From Lyophyllum atratum (lineage: Eukaryota > Basidiomycota > Agaricomycetes > Agaricales > Lyophyllaceae): a stretch of 64,000 nt of DNA. This document shows, in pieces, positions 46,731-58,990 of the stretch (within the stretch, counting starts at the first letter, position 1; the number at the start of each line of letters is the position of its first letter). The notes below the pieces were generated by a model. The model did not search any database. It was not told where the DNA came from and saw only the letters and a program-made list of their open reading frames with translations. Location of the stretch: positions 186,001 to 250,000 of the forward strand of contig JACGCN010000050.1 of assembly GCA_014905825.1 (NCBI GenBank), written 5' to 3'. Position numbers and translations under genes: made by a program.

Positions 46731-48877
46731 TTACAGAGAACGCTGTTTGTGGTTCAAGTCGTCCTCGCTTTTCGAGAGGTGATCCTGATTAATGCAACGT
46801 AAGTTATGAGAGAAAGGGGTTGGTGACGTAAAGTTCGGCTCACAATACTAATAAGCCTATCCTCGTGCACCGACTCCTTGGTAGTATCGATGCGGATCGA
46901 GATGTTTTGGGCCGCACCCTTCCCTATGGTCTGGCGGCCTTCGATACCACCGGTGGAACCAGACGGCGTCATGACGCTGGGGGGTAGGGATACGAGCATG
47001 TGGCTGACGTCGTCAATGGTCCCAGTAAGTGATTTGCGTGCGTTTAGCGTCGCCAGGAGCGAATTTGTGTATACTGTGGGGGTGCTCCTTGAGTGGTGGA
47101 AGGGTATAGGTAGCGGGGAGACTTACGCCGTCCGATGCAGAAATAGAAACAGGCGTAGATGAGAGTGTTGGGCGATGCCAGTAGCTACGGATATTGTGTC
47201 AAGACAAGACAAACATCTGACGAGCACGCGTACTCACTGACACAAGTGAAGCCACAGCGCAGCAACTAGAGATGATGATAAGCTATCGCTGCGTCGGGTG
47301 GGAAGTTATAAGCACCTTGTCAGGCTACAAGTATATCATTAGTTCGATGATCTTAAGAGAGCTATAGAGTACACGCACATTCCAGTGTTTACCACGAACA
47401 AAATCTGAACCAGGGCGTCCGTGAGCACATGTTAGAAAATTAACGAGGTCGGACTAACCAATCGATTGATGATGGTGTCTGACCTATTGACGTTGACATG
47501 TTGACGTCGATTAGAGAAGACAGAGAGCTAGTAGTAGACGTACTTCTTGAATCCAGTGCGGGCATTGTTGAGCATGATACAGAGTGTGGCAGCGATGAGA
47601 ATATCGACAGCGGTCGAAAGCGCATTGATCGTCAGAGTAAGCCCCTGGTTCAATGGAGAAAACGTGTAAGTGCAAGGTCAAGAGTAATTGATGCGATAGT
47701 ACCGAGATCTTCAGAAGCCTTTCGAAGGTTCCGAACTGCAGGCTAAGGTTGTCCCGTTAAGAAGGTATTTAATTGGCTACATATAAAGGGATAACTCACG
47801 AAAGAATGACCCATGCTGATTTTCCAACGGTCAGCCTAACTTATCATTCGCTAGCAATATCCGCCATACCGGTTCCACATCCTGACAGAACACACTCAGA
47901 GGGGAGCCTCGGGACTAACCTGTGAATCTACTCACCAGCATTCGCAACGACAAGTACCAATATAAATCCAGTTAATGGAATATTTCTTTTGCTGACTGAG
48001 AACTTCGAGGTGAGCGAGACTTAGCAGTCGAAGAAAGGCAACCTACGTCTCCATACGCGCGCTGTGTAGAACCTAAAACTGGGTTGAGTATGATTCGCGA
48101 TAGGAGGGGGGGTGTACTTGCAGTTGTACGAAGCAACCAGTCAAACCCTGAAAAATCATTCAGCGTGGTCACAAACGCTGCATGTATCGTCCATACCGTG
48201 AAAAGGGCTTCAAGCTGGGGGCAATTACTTTAATTTATGTCCTGACGAGGCTAGACTATGCTTACTAGCAGAGACCTGGATCGAGGATAGTGGTGAGTAA
48301 AGTCTTCGCATAAACAAGCAAATGAGCCTACCAGACCATCTTTTGCAGGATTTCCGGGCTACTATAGGGAGGTAAGTCTCATGCGTTGTTACATGAACTT
48401 GGATGACGTACAAGTAGTTGGAAACAAGGTAGAAGTACACTACGGAAGATTGACTCAGTAAATCGGCTTATGAGGAACGCATTCTAAACTCACCGCTGTG
48501 CGAGATCAAAATCAAGTGGACGGTGTCGAAGAGAACAGTTGAGGCGACCTAGAGTCAAGTCAGTTTGAGGCTTTTGCTAATACCGCGTAGTACGACGAAC
48601 CAGTGCCTTTAGATACCAGACATCCTTTGGATAACCTTCTAGTATGTCAGCAATTTGTTGGAACAGCAGGTGGAAAATTCAGACGCACTCATATAGTACC
48701 AGAAAGTTTGTACCAAGGAGACTCCGTATAGGACAGCACTAACGATAACACCGATGAGCATAGATCCGAGGCTATCGAGGCAATAGTATGTGAGGTTTGG
48801 GCATATCCATAAGCCATATAGACCCACGTATCATCGAGTGCTGGGATTCCGGAAGCCGAGATTGCGAGGGAATTCAT
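46731..48877 (-). CDS. DUF6534-type multi-pass membrane protein
   Basis: A basidiomycete membrane protein of about 350 residues with seven predicted helices, built from about 15 small exons. Start ATG 48875-48877 (MNSLAISASGIPALDD), stop TAA 46731-46733. Spliced segments in order: LGSMLIGVIVSAVLYGVSLV, GYPKDVWYLKALVASTVLFD, TVHLILISHSVYFYLVSNY, GLTGCFVQLFYTARVWRLSK, IPLTGFILVLVVANAG, then the DUF6534 domain GLTLTINALSTAVDILIAAT, LNNARTGFKKSDTIINRL, NTGILTSCCAVASLVSLLAS and YTNSLLATLNARKSL. It has two microexons (47316-47324 and 48266-48275) and a GC-AG intron after FVQL. These proteins are very numerous in Agaricomycetes, have receptor-like topology and no proven function. It diverges from P450-A across 1.15 kb. 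Confidence 0.85.
47316..47324 (-). other. 9-nt microexon of the DUF6534 gene
   Basis: CCTGACAAG lies between CTTGTAG and the donor GTGC. Joined to AT of the upstream exon and T of the downstream exon it reads ATC CTG ACA AGT, giving the family-like NTGILTSCCAVASLVS. Confidence 0.7.
48266..48275 (-). other. 10-nt microexon of the DUF6534 gene
   Basis: GTCTCTGCTA lies between ATCCAG and the donor GTAAGC. With TG from the upstream exon it reads TGG TCT CTG CTA, continuing into LEALFT and keeping the frame. Confidence 0.65.
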
Positions 48878-50030
48878 CGGAAAAAAAGAGAACTTCCTAT
48901 ATATCGCAGAGCAAAGGAAGACGGAAGAGAAATGGCAGCGGAGCGCAAGACGTCGTGGTGCTAGTCAAAGGAGTGAAGGAGAGTTGGGCATAAGTACAAA
49001 AATAATCTTTAATCTTGACAACTATATGGGGAGGGACCTCATGCAAAATATTGCTTCTTTCTGGTTAGCCTGGAGTTGCACTTAACCGAGAAGCGAATGG
49101 AGAAGGATGGAGAACGTGCGATCAAAAACGAGATCGTACGAGCGAAGTACGAGCTTTGCCCTGGCAGGCTGGCGCTGGATTGGCAACGGCCTTCCTCTCA
49201 TCTCATATCGGTCGGTTGTTGCCGGGGCCATCGGATATGACATTTAGACAGTGATATGTGTGGCACTGGTCGCCGGTGGTCGGTCGGTTTCAACCATTCT
49301 GCCACAATTTGCGTTGCCTTGGAATCGTTGTGAAGATCGTGTCAACATGAGCCAAGGTAGAAATACACGCACTTATACATCTAGTGGGACGTGGTAGAGC
49401 CCCAGCTTCCCCCTATTCAGCCAAACACGCAGGGATTCGGTCCCTTGTCAAGTTTTTTATTTGCAAGTTGGGGTTGTCACGGTCACGCGGTTGTGATGCA
49501 AGGAACGACAGAAACTGGCTCCGAGCCAGATCTCAACTTTGATCTGATCTTGGTCAATTTCGTTCGGTCCGCATCATGACATCAGGCTCTCTTACAGTAC
49601 AAGAACCTTGCCAGATGGCGTGTTTCCTTCACGATTCTTTGCTTTTTTCTTATGCAGCTCGTTCACAAAATCAGGGACAGCAGAGGTAAATTTCTATACG
49701 CCGATAGAAGCAGGAAATTCTGAACGACGAACTAGGGTATGAATGTTTCAAGGTACCTGAATGTCGGCCGATCCATCTTCAAGGGGCTATCGGTTCCCAT
49801 GTTCCTTGCAATCATCCGGCCCAATTATATTGCCAATTCAGGGTCGTATAGTCAAATTTGTGATCGCCACTTCCCCATGTGCGGAAAGTACTTAACAGAA
49901 CCGCCATGCACATGGCAGAATATACACATTGCAGCCGGCTCCCGGACCACCAAACCACCCCCTACAGCAGCGTCCGTGCTCGAGCGGAATCCCAAGCCAG
50001 CTAATTTTCTTCTTCACAGCGCTGGAAAGT
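48878..50030. other. Divergent promoter region of DUF6534 and P450-A
   Basis: About 1.15 kb separating the two start codons. It contains an almost perfect short inverted CGATCAAAAACGAGATCG (near 49119-49136). No gene is called. Confidence 0.45.
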
Positions 50031-52041
50031 ATGTCTTTGACGCCGTTGAACTACGCCGTCGTGGCGGCTGGAGGACTTCTTCTCATCCAATTCTGCCTCA
50101 AGCCCAAGCAGCTTGCAGCTCTCCCACCGGGTCCGACTGGCTTACCTATCGTCGGCGTACGTCCAAACTCTGAAAATGAGGGATATGTCCTAACATGTCG
50201 GCTTTTCAGAATGTGGCGGATATGCCTGCGACGAAGGAGTGGGTGACTTTTGCAGAGTGGGGGAGAAAGTGGGGTGAGTACCGAATACCGTCATCTGGTT
50301 TGCAACTCATGGACTTCGTGTAAAGGTGGTATTCTATCCGTGACGCTTTTGGGGCGTCCCATGATTATCGTCAACTCTGCTCAGGTCATGAGCGAACTGG
50401 ATAAGCAGGGGTCGATCTATTCTGATCGACCGAGGCTGGAAATGGGTGGTGAACTTGTTGGATACGCGCAGACCCTCGTGCTTATTGCCTACGGCGCACG
50501 CTTCCGCACATACCGCAAATACTTCTCTCGTCACTTCGGTACACCCCTGGCGATGGAACGTCATCACCCTGTGGTCGAACACGAGACCCGCCGATTTTTA
50601 AAGCGGATCTTGGCTAACCCAGATAGCCTCAGCAACAGCCTTCGCAAGTAAGTGGGAAGAAACCTAATTCCATATCTTCTGCTGAGCCGGATTATTCCTC
50701 AGATTGGCCGGAGGCATCATCATGCAACTTACTTATGGCTACGAGGTTCAGGACGGCGAGGATTCCTTCGTTACACTCATCGAGGGGGCCAATGACAACT
50801 TCAGTGCTGCCACCGTCCCGGGGGCTTTCCCCGTTGACTTCTTCCCATCGCTGCAAAAGCTTCCCGAATGGCTTCCTGGTATGGGCTTCATGGAGACTGC
50901 CCGCAAATGGGCCCGGGCCACGGAGGATATGATCGAAATCCCTTTCAAGTACACCAAGAAACAGATGGTCGGTTGAACTCGTATTACCCCATGTCATTGA
51001 ATGCTTACCGGTACGTCAGGCATCTGGCGCTGCTCGGCCTTCTTTCGTCTCCGAGAACCTCGAAAACGAGAAGACCATGTCAGCTGGGGAGATCGCAGAC
51101 GTTAAACTCGCGGCTAGCTCTATGTATGGTGGTAGGCACACTTACCGTGGCTTTGACGACCACATTCTGACGACTTGTATCTAGGTGGCGCGGATACAAC
51201 CGTTTCGGCTGAATATGCATTCTTCCTGGCGATGGTTCTCAACCCTGGCACGTCATCGCGTCATCCTATGAATGCCTTCGCTTACATTGCTCCTTTGACG
51301 TAGACGTCCAGAAGAAAGCTCAGGCCGAAATCGATGCAGTCATTGGAAACGACCGACTCCCTACTCTGGCGGACCGGCCCCATCTCCCATACATCAACGC
51401 AGTCGTTTCGGAAGTACTTCGATGGAATAGTGTTGCACCTACAGGCGTGTATACATGATAAGTATCCTTGAATTGAAACTGACACTGCGACCTGTTTACC
51501 ATAGGCGTCCCGCACACCGCGATGGAAGATGGGATCATCTCCGGGTATCTCATCCCTAAAGGATCAATAATCATTGCGAACCTCTGGTACGTTCCGAACT
51601 TCCAGTACCATGCGCAAGGTCTGACTGGACGTAATGTAGGAATATGCTTCACGACCCGGAAGTTTACCCTGACCCTTTCAAATTCGATCCGGAGAGGCAC
51701 ATTGCCACGCCTGAGAAGCCAGCCCAGCAGAACCCGCGCACCGTCTGCTTCGGATATGGACGTCGTATTTGCCCTGGGATGCACCTCGCGGAGGCTTCGC
51801 TATTCTCGGTCGTCGCTAGCTCTTTTGCGGTTTTGGACGTAAACAAGGCTGTCGAGAATGGGGTTGAGATTACGCCTGTTCACGAGAACACTTCCGGTAT
51901 CATCAGGTGGGTCACATGCTATGACCTTGTGGCGCTGGTACTCACCAGAACATGGTATATAGCTTCCCTGAAGCTTTCAAGTGCACCATCACACCTCGAT
52001 CGCAGAAGGTCATTTCCCTTGTCAACGAAGAGCACATATAA
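50031..52041 (+). CDS. Cytochrome P450-A (ordA-like), N-terminally anchored
   Basis: A heme-thiolate monooxygenase of the ER membrane, about 500 residues, ten or more exons. Start ATG 50031: the anchor is LNYAVVAAGGLLLIQFC, then the proline hinge LPPGPTGLPIVG. The I-helix is GGADTTVSAEYAFF (G-x-D-T-T), the K-helix EVLR within AVVSEVLRWN, the PERF-like region FDPERHIATPEK and the heme loop FGYGRRICPGMH with the Cys ligand. The C-terminus ends VISLVNEEHI, stop TAA 52039-52041. Two introns, before DVQKKAQAEID and before VPHTAMED, only splice in frame with GC donors. The family is close to fungal O-methylsterigmatocystin oxidoreductase-type P450s; substrate unknown. Confidence 0.92.
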
Positions 52042-52554
52042 TGCACAGGCACTCCCCCCTGTTCGCGTCACATACCTCACAGTCCATTCCATCAATCTCT
52101 ATGATATCGATATTTCACGTTCTTTGATCACTCACCTTCTTTTATATTCTACATTGCGACTCGCGGTCCAGTAGATTATATCCTATCTCTTGCTTCTGGT
52201 CTCAGCTACATATAACTAGCTCCACACGTCAATGTAAGCTATCGCGCACTTAGGACCCTGATTCGAATGGTTTAAGTTGCCTCCGCAAGGTTTTGGACCC
52301 GCAACAGTTGGAAGATTCGACAATAAGCACTCGTGTTCAAGGACGTCGTGCGCGAGGCCTACGAGCGACTCCGAGTTTGAGGGGACCCGGAGATTCAGAT
52401 ATCGACTGACTTCTTGGTTCTTGAGGAACTGCTGGTCGCTTTTCCCAATCAACAGCTTTCGTTCTGCAGAATTTTGAATACATGGCAGCTAAATGTGGAT
52501 AATGAGATACATTGGATCATGAAATACCCTCACTCCCCTCAATGGATTCTCAAA
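52042..52554. other. Tail-to-tail spacer between the two P450 genes
   Basis: 513 bp between the stop codons of two convergent P450 genes. It should contain both 3' ends. No gene is seen. Confidence 0.6.
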
Positions 52555-54716
52555 TCATTCGCTTTCCGTAGCTTGACTCAAAAGGTCCACTGCTGTCTTG
52601 CTCCTAGGTTTCAGACGCGCCTCGAAAGGACTCGGGTGGCTGCACAGAGACACCGTCAGCAAAAGAGAATCAAGCATGGAATAGATGCAGGAGGGACCTG
52701 GTTATGCCGGTGGTAACGGGGAGACTATCCGGGATTATTTCGTTCCCATTCTCGTCAAGGGCTCTAGCAATCGACATAGTCGCCATGATAGTCGCAATCG
52801 ACATCCAGAGGCTTTCCATAGCTAAGTAGCGGCCAGGGCATATCCTAGTAGTATTACCAGAGTTGAGCCAAAGTCGAAATACGGCTCAAATGAAGTACCT
52901 TCGTCCGAAACCGAATGTGGGGGGGTAGGGTTCGCCTCGACCTACAGGGGCTGGTAAAAAGCGCGTGGGATCAAAGGTGAAGGGATCTTTGTAGATGGAC
53001 TCGTCCCAGGTCATGCCCCTATTGAACGATCGGGAATGAAGTGGGTAGTATTAAGGCTTGGGGGAAGTGAACGGACCTGATATTTGGAATGAGGACGGAG
53101 CCCTTCGGGATCAGCATACCGTTATAGATGTCGTCTTCCATCGATTTGTGGGGTCCACCTGGTCACACAGGGTTCGACTGGTTCGACTACACCATCCGTA
53201 CAATAAGTAGCATTCAACGAACCTGTCGGAGCCGGTTGATACCATCTTACAACGTGCGCTGTAAGTACTTAATCCCAGATATTTGTATTAAAGATGACGT
53301 ACCGAAGTGTTTCTTGCACGATACATTCTAGGAAAGGGAGACTCATCCGGTCATCCAAATCTGGAAGGCGATCAGAGCCAATAACAGCATCAATCTCCGC
53401 ATGTGCTCTGGCTTGCCATTCGGGATTGAGGACCATCGCAAGGAAGAAGAAAGATAGTACAGATGACGTCTGATCATATCAAGGTCAGTGTACCGGCTTG
53501 AAATCGTCCCCTGTAGGGATCTGGCTCACAGTGTCTGCACCGCCTTGATAGAGAACTGCAGCCGTAGCCTGGATTCGTTCAAGTTGAGCCTTGTCTTCCA
53601 GTCCGGTTTCGTTGAGCCCTTCTAATTGAGCTGACAGGAACGATGGTTTCGCCGTTCCTTGCGCCTAGTGGCAGATGCTGTCAGCATCGATATTTACTCG
53701 CGAATAGGGACCCACCATTTGTTCTCTAACTTGGGTAAGGGGATACTCCTTCAGCCTCCGAATAGTATCGAACGATTTCCTTGCGTATGTAGCATAGTAA
53801 GTTCCGGGAAACCATGACGGGAAATATTGAACTACATTGACAAATTCGTCAGCCATGTGCGGATGACACCATGGAAGGTAGGCGCCGACACTTACGGATT
53901 GGGAAAGCATCCACCAACGTCGCACCAGGAGGACCTGATTCGGACATGATTCGGGCAACACCCTCAGCGATGTCGATGTATGGATCGTCAGCTGACACTA
54001 TTTGGTGCCCATAGCCAATCTCGACGATGATAGCTGTCGAAAATCTGATAGCCCAACAGCTTAGCAGGCCATATATGTAGAAGTCGCGAACGGTCGTACC
54101 GAGATAGTATCTCCGACCTATTCTCGGGGGACGAGAGGAGACTTTGGGCAAGGATTCGAGCCTCCCGGATTTGGATTGGACGATGAGCCTTCACCTTGTC
54201 TTTGCTGAAGTACCCAGATATCATTCTTCTCTGCATACGGAATTCGTCTCCGTATTTCACGAAGCCGAGCATATCTCCTTCGCCCAATCTGCAGAAAGTA
54301 TAGCATCATGAGTTTCATCCAAATGGCGGGAAAGGGTGAAGAATCACAGTTCGTAGATTGGTAGAGTAGGCCTATCGCTATAATTAGCGCTCCGTTTGTC
54401 AAGTAGGTCATCGGCGGCCTGAACACTGTTCAAGATAATAAGGGATCGCCCAAGAACTTTGAGCTGAATCACATCGCCTGACACATCAAATCAGATCTTG
54501 GATTGCTTGCAATGCGCCTGTCGACGCACCATATAATTTGCCCATCTCGTAGAAGAAGACATCTTGACCCGATGAAGGAATCAAACGGAGGTGACCAATG
54601 ATGGGATCTGCAGGAGGTCCAGGAGGCAATGGGATCCGATTCTTCGCAAGCCTATCTCGTATGAGAACCAAGGTGGTAGCAGCAAGTACCAGGGCAAAGA
54701 TGGGCGAACTTGGCAT
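52555..54716 (-). CDS. Cytochrome P450-B (ordA-like)
   Basis: Start ATG 54714-54716 (MPSSPIFALVLAATTLVLIR, the membrane anchor), hinge LPPGPPADPIIGHLRLIP, stop TGA 52555-52557, about 11 exons. The C-helix region is GDEFRMQRRMISGYF. The I-helix GGADT is split by an intron from TSSVLSFFFLAMVLNPEW. The K-helix is CIVQETLR, the PERF region FDPTRFLPAP, and the heme loop FGFGRR joins ICPGRYLAMESLW across an intron. All catalytic residues are present. It is related to P450-A (shared MVLNP, EIDAVIG and DRLP strings), so the pair probably arose by inverted duplication followed by considerable divergence. Substrate unknown. Confidence 0.92.
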
Positions 54717-57700
54717 GATGATGAGGGCCCAGAAGGAGCTGAAGACGTAAAGCGTGGACCCAGGGGTTTTTAAAGGCGAGAATGACCCACATCCGAGACT
54801 CTAGATATCATTAGGTTTGGTGGCGCGAGGAAACCGTCAAAGCTCTGGATTGGAATGGCATCCAGCTGACGATGTCGGGTAGCACCATTGAACATACATA
54901 CCCTGATGACATCGGTACTGGCATTACATACTTCTCCAGCTGGGAAATAACGGGAACTAGGAGATAGCTGATATCTCGATGGACTGAGAAGAGAAGGTCA
55001 TGGACAGCTGGTACCCAGATTGCGTTTTGAGCTGTTTTGAGGTACGAAGTTGTTCGAACTTCAAATCAGTGAGAAGAATTTGGCACGTGCTCCGCTACTT
55101 GTCATCGTGCCACCACTGCCAGTGCCAGTTTCGAAGCTCTTTTTCAACTCGAGCTCTCGATTTGTGTGGCATTCTTTATCCCGCTTTTGACAATGGCTGG
55201 AATCCCTGCTCTTAGACATTATCTCTCTCACACGCTGTATCTCGAGTCTGCAAGTTGGTCGACGCTGAGTATCTGACACATCGATATCCCTTGGATATCG
55301 TCTGGTGTCAAGCTGATGACACAGTGAATGATAGCATCCCTGGTTCTTTAGACATATTTTCGAATCCGTGGAACAACAAATCGCCATTTCCAGTATGCTT
55401 TCGAAGGACCACCCATGCTGAAAGAAGAATATGGCTTCGGCTATCGTCCGGGAGCCGTAAGAGCAAGCCGACGTCAGTCAGCCTGCAGTCAGCTTCACGT
55501 TTTCCCTTAGCTGTCACGACTTACGAGAGGTAGGAGACGTCAGGGATAAACTCAGGCGTGGAAATGCTTCTGGAAGCCGTCCAGAGGGTCAGCGGGAATT
55601 AATCATGGCCCTGCCGATGAATGGTACATCAGGTCGCGTGCCACCCAGCTGTGACGCAGGGCAGATGGCTTCGAGAACTCATCACCAGCTTGGCAGTCTC
55701 CATGTCACCCATCCAGGGCAGCTCTGCGCAATTTTCCAATGTTGCTGGTCTCTGGCAGGCTTTTCTGGCGCGGGCTCCAATTTCCTCTCACGACCATTGA
55801 CATCCGACCGTCGCGCCCTATCATGAATGAATTCTCGAGATCCACACCTTCTCCCGACGTCGTTGGCTCCAACCTGATAATCAAGCGCTGGACAGGTCTG
55901 CGAAAGTGAAGGGACAGAGAACCATGGAATCTGCACCCCCGAAGGAGGTCCGTACTCGACGTCGTGGAATGACGTCGCTTCGGATAACATTCCGCGTTGC
56001 TACTCGGTGGCCTCCTCGTTGATATGACATCTTTTGTACGACACAGTTAATTTGAAAATCTTAAGACGGAAACATAGGGTGTGATTTGAGTGTAAAAGTA
56101 TACATTCTTGCACCTAAATCGACGCGTGAGGTCAATACTCATCACTGTGAAACTGCTCTGTAGGCAAATCAATCTCAGGACAGCAGCTTCTGCCTTCTAC
56201 GTCCTGCCAACCAACAAGGTTCTCGAAGTCGTCAGGCTCGTGGCAGCACCTACGCCTGCGATCATCGGCATACATCTAAGAAATTCTGATCGTGGAGTTC
56301 ATCTCCCCTCTGCATCCCACCAGTCGTTGTCCCTAAGCTGGCAAGGTTCAATTACTCGATGTCTCGCGTATTCAGTCCATCAGGAGCCCTCTGGATGGTC
56401 GTCGTGCTCAACTACAGTCACGCGTACGCAATGGCGATCAAACTTGTCTTGCGGATATGTGCTCAATCCTAGCTACTAATAGCAGGGCCACGCAGAATTG
56501 AGAGGAATCTGTGTTCGGCGATAGGTCTGTACCTTCCAGTACCTGCTTACCCTCCCTTACCTCGCTTCCCGCCCTCAGCTGATGAAACAACCCGCGAAAG
56601 ATGGGCACGGATGGCCGAAACCGGATTGCGGAGGAAGGTGTCCAAAGATACATGGGTCTTGAAGCGACTATCGTGGAGGCCGCAGAGCGCAATTGAACTA
56701 ATGCGAGATCCGAAGTGGTCACCAACGATGAGCATGCGGTGGGTACGCCACTGGATTTAGAATTTGCGCGGGCTGGGGATATCCGTATTCGACATACTGA
56801 GATCCAGAGACTAGAATTGCTCAAGAGCAGAGGAAAGCCATAAGATGAGACCTGGTTGTGCTCTGAATCGTGGCCTCAAGCATTGAGCTGCTTCGTAAGA
56901 CACTCATGTTCATTCAAACTGTCTTATGATCAAGAGAGCCACTATCACTATAATGCATCAATTGGAACAGAACGCATTTAAAGCAGAATAGGGCGTATAG
57001 CAAGGCAAAAAAACGAATGAGGGAAGTATAGAGCAGCATAAGTTGAAAGGCAACGACCATTCGATTCGCGAAGTTCACGGGGGCCATTATGGAACTAAAC
57101 GAGAACGAGTAGCCCATTCAGGCAGGCAAATTAGCAAGCATCCAGCTCGCTCCATCGTTTGTCTAGACCGCCTCAACCAAGGTTCCAGGTGCGCCGGGAC
57201 TTACAATTCCAACTCTGAGGGCGTTGGTGGAAGGATCTTCCAGCGTGTACAGGGACTGCTTCCTTCAGCGACTTCAGCGATTGTAAATCCTGCGCGATCG
57301 ACGCAGAGTGTACAGCTGTCGCCACTAACCCAGCCCATGGCCTTGGTCCACCTATATTCGCTGAGCCTGCGGCTCGGAGAGAGGAAGTAAAGGTGTTCCC
57401 TCGAAATAAAGATCAGTCAAAGGTCAGCCAAGCGAGCAAACAACGCCAAGTTTATACCTACCCCGTCCGTAGCGTCTCCGATGTGCGTGTGCCGAAGATA
57501 GGTGTGCCGTGGAGTGCTTCGCCAACCAGAACGATGATGTGGGAGGAGGAGATGTACGAGCAGTACTGTAAGGACCGTCGCCTAGCCCATACTGAAAAAT
57601 ACCACCTGTAGAATCTTGATAGGTAGTACAAGCAGGCGTTGCCGGTTGCACCTGCACCGATTTGAATTGCAGCAACGTCAACGATGGGAGACAAAAATAC

Positions 57701-57977
57701 GAAGCTTGCGGCCGAGGTAGTTTGTGCGGCGGCTGTTTGGGTTCTGTCTAGTGTCCTTCTTCTGGCCAGAACATGAGAAATCGAGTCGCCATGTTGATGG
57801 CAGTAACGACAGTACTATCATCAAAATAAATGCACCTCGGACGACCAGCTTTGGCCGACGCGGCTGCGACCAATTTTATCACTTATTTGTAGGCGTTTAC
57901 CCACAACCCACATGCACAACCACCGCAAATAAACTCCCCTTCCCCTCCACCGCGACGGGTCCTTCACGAAATCGCCC
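54717..57977. other. Gene-poor region of 3.2 kb with degraded-looking frames
   Basis: No recognisable gene. A plus frame from about 56471 to the TAG at 56758-56760 is open (contains ADETTRERWARMAETGLRRK and KDTWVLKRLSWRPQSAIELM), and an overlapping plus frame continues NARSEVVTNDEHAVG to SRGKP near 56841; together they look like a frameshifted relic. Minus frames near 57424-57694 show a short hydrophobic VDVAAIQIGAGATGNACLYY with no partner exons. Confidence 0.4.
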
Positions 57978-58406
57978 ATGGACGACTCCCCACCCCCACC
58001 CCCACCCGAATCGCAGTCCCCCCCGCCACCCCCGCCCCAAACCCACACCGGCTCCCCGACCGACTTCCTGAAGGGCGTCGTGGGGAAACGCGTTATCGTG
58101 CGACTGACGTCTGGTGTCGATTATCGAGGTCTGTCTCCCGTTCCTTTTTTTTGCGAAGGGGGGAGGGGTGCTGAGGTGTTGTTTGTGTGGATAGGCGTGC
58201 TGTCGTGTCTGGACGGGTATATGAACATCGCGTTGGAGCAGACGGAGGAGCATGTGAATGGGGTGGTGACGAATCGGTATGGGGATGCTTTTATTCGGGG
58301 TAATAATGGTGCGTTTGTGACGTGGTTATGGTGTGGTTGGGCGTTGGCTTATGTGTGTTTCTGATCGTGTGCAGTGTTGTATATATCAGCGGCTGAGGCA
58401 CTATAA
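57978..58406 (+). CDS. LSM6: U6 snRNA-associated Sm-like protein LSm6
   Basis: A small Sm-fold protein of the LSm2-8 ring on U6 snRNA and the LSm1-7 ring of mRNA decay. Start ATG 57978, three exons, stop TAA 58404-58406, about 105 residues. The Sm1 motif spans FLKGVVGKRVIVRLTSGVDY to GVLSCLDGYMNIALEQTEEH, and Sm2 is IRGNNVLYISAAEAL (RGN motif). The first intron is about 60 bp and T/G-rich. Compared with usual LSm6 (about 80 residues) it has an N-terminal Pro-rich extension of about 28 residues made of two Pro runs separated by ESQS. Confidence 0.95.
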
Positions 58407-58990
58407 CGAATTTGTATCAAATTGTAGGCGGGCATGAGGGAGTCTCAAGGTACCCCCATCCACGAGGATTATCTCTAGAACCTCTTGGGAGGGGCGATCT
58501 AGGTGCGATGGGGGCGATACATGCTTCCAAGGGTTTTGAGATCGACTTGCGTGACAGAAGATGGCAATCGAAACACAGTTTCGAAGCGGGAGTCCAATCT
58601 TGGCGAGCTGTCCGTTTGACAGCACACAAGAGCACTTGGCTTTGCTTGTGTACTGTTCGAGTAATATGCATGTACACCGAGATGCTAGTGATGTTGTATC
58701 GACCATCCTTGTGAGGCAGGCTGAAGGGATAGACCGCGACGCCGATCGAACGTGCGGTGCATCCGGGACCCGGGTGAAATTTAGCATCGTGTCACGTGAT
58801 TCACACTATCGTGGCTGCAAATTCTGTAGCCTCTTCAACGGTTCAACCCACCTTCTGTTGTTTTGCCCTCTTTCTCTGCCCGTTGTTCCTGTTTCTTTCG
58901 ACCGCCATAGATTTTTAGCTGTAAGCTCACCGTCGCCTTCCTCATTTGGAGCAAACACTCAAAAGCGAGCTTCCACAGAATTCGGTTTAC
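58407..58990. other. Intergenic spacer LSM6-GDT1
   Basis: 584 bp between two plus-strand genes. No gene is seen. It holds the LSM6 terminator region and the GDT1 promoter, with a pyrimidine-rich leader at 58848-58900. Confidence 0.5.

Noticed and set aside
50031..52041. P450-A as a pseudogene because two introns lack GT donors
   Set aside because: All motifs are intact and GC-AG borders restore every frame, so splicing is the simpler reading.
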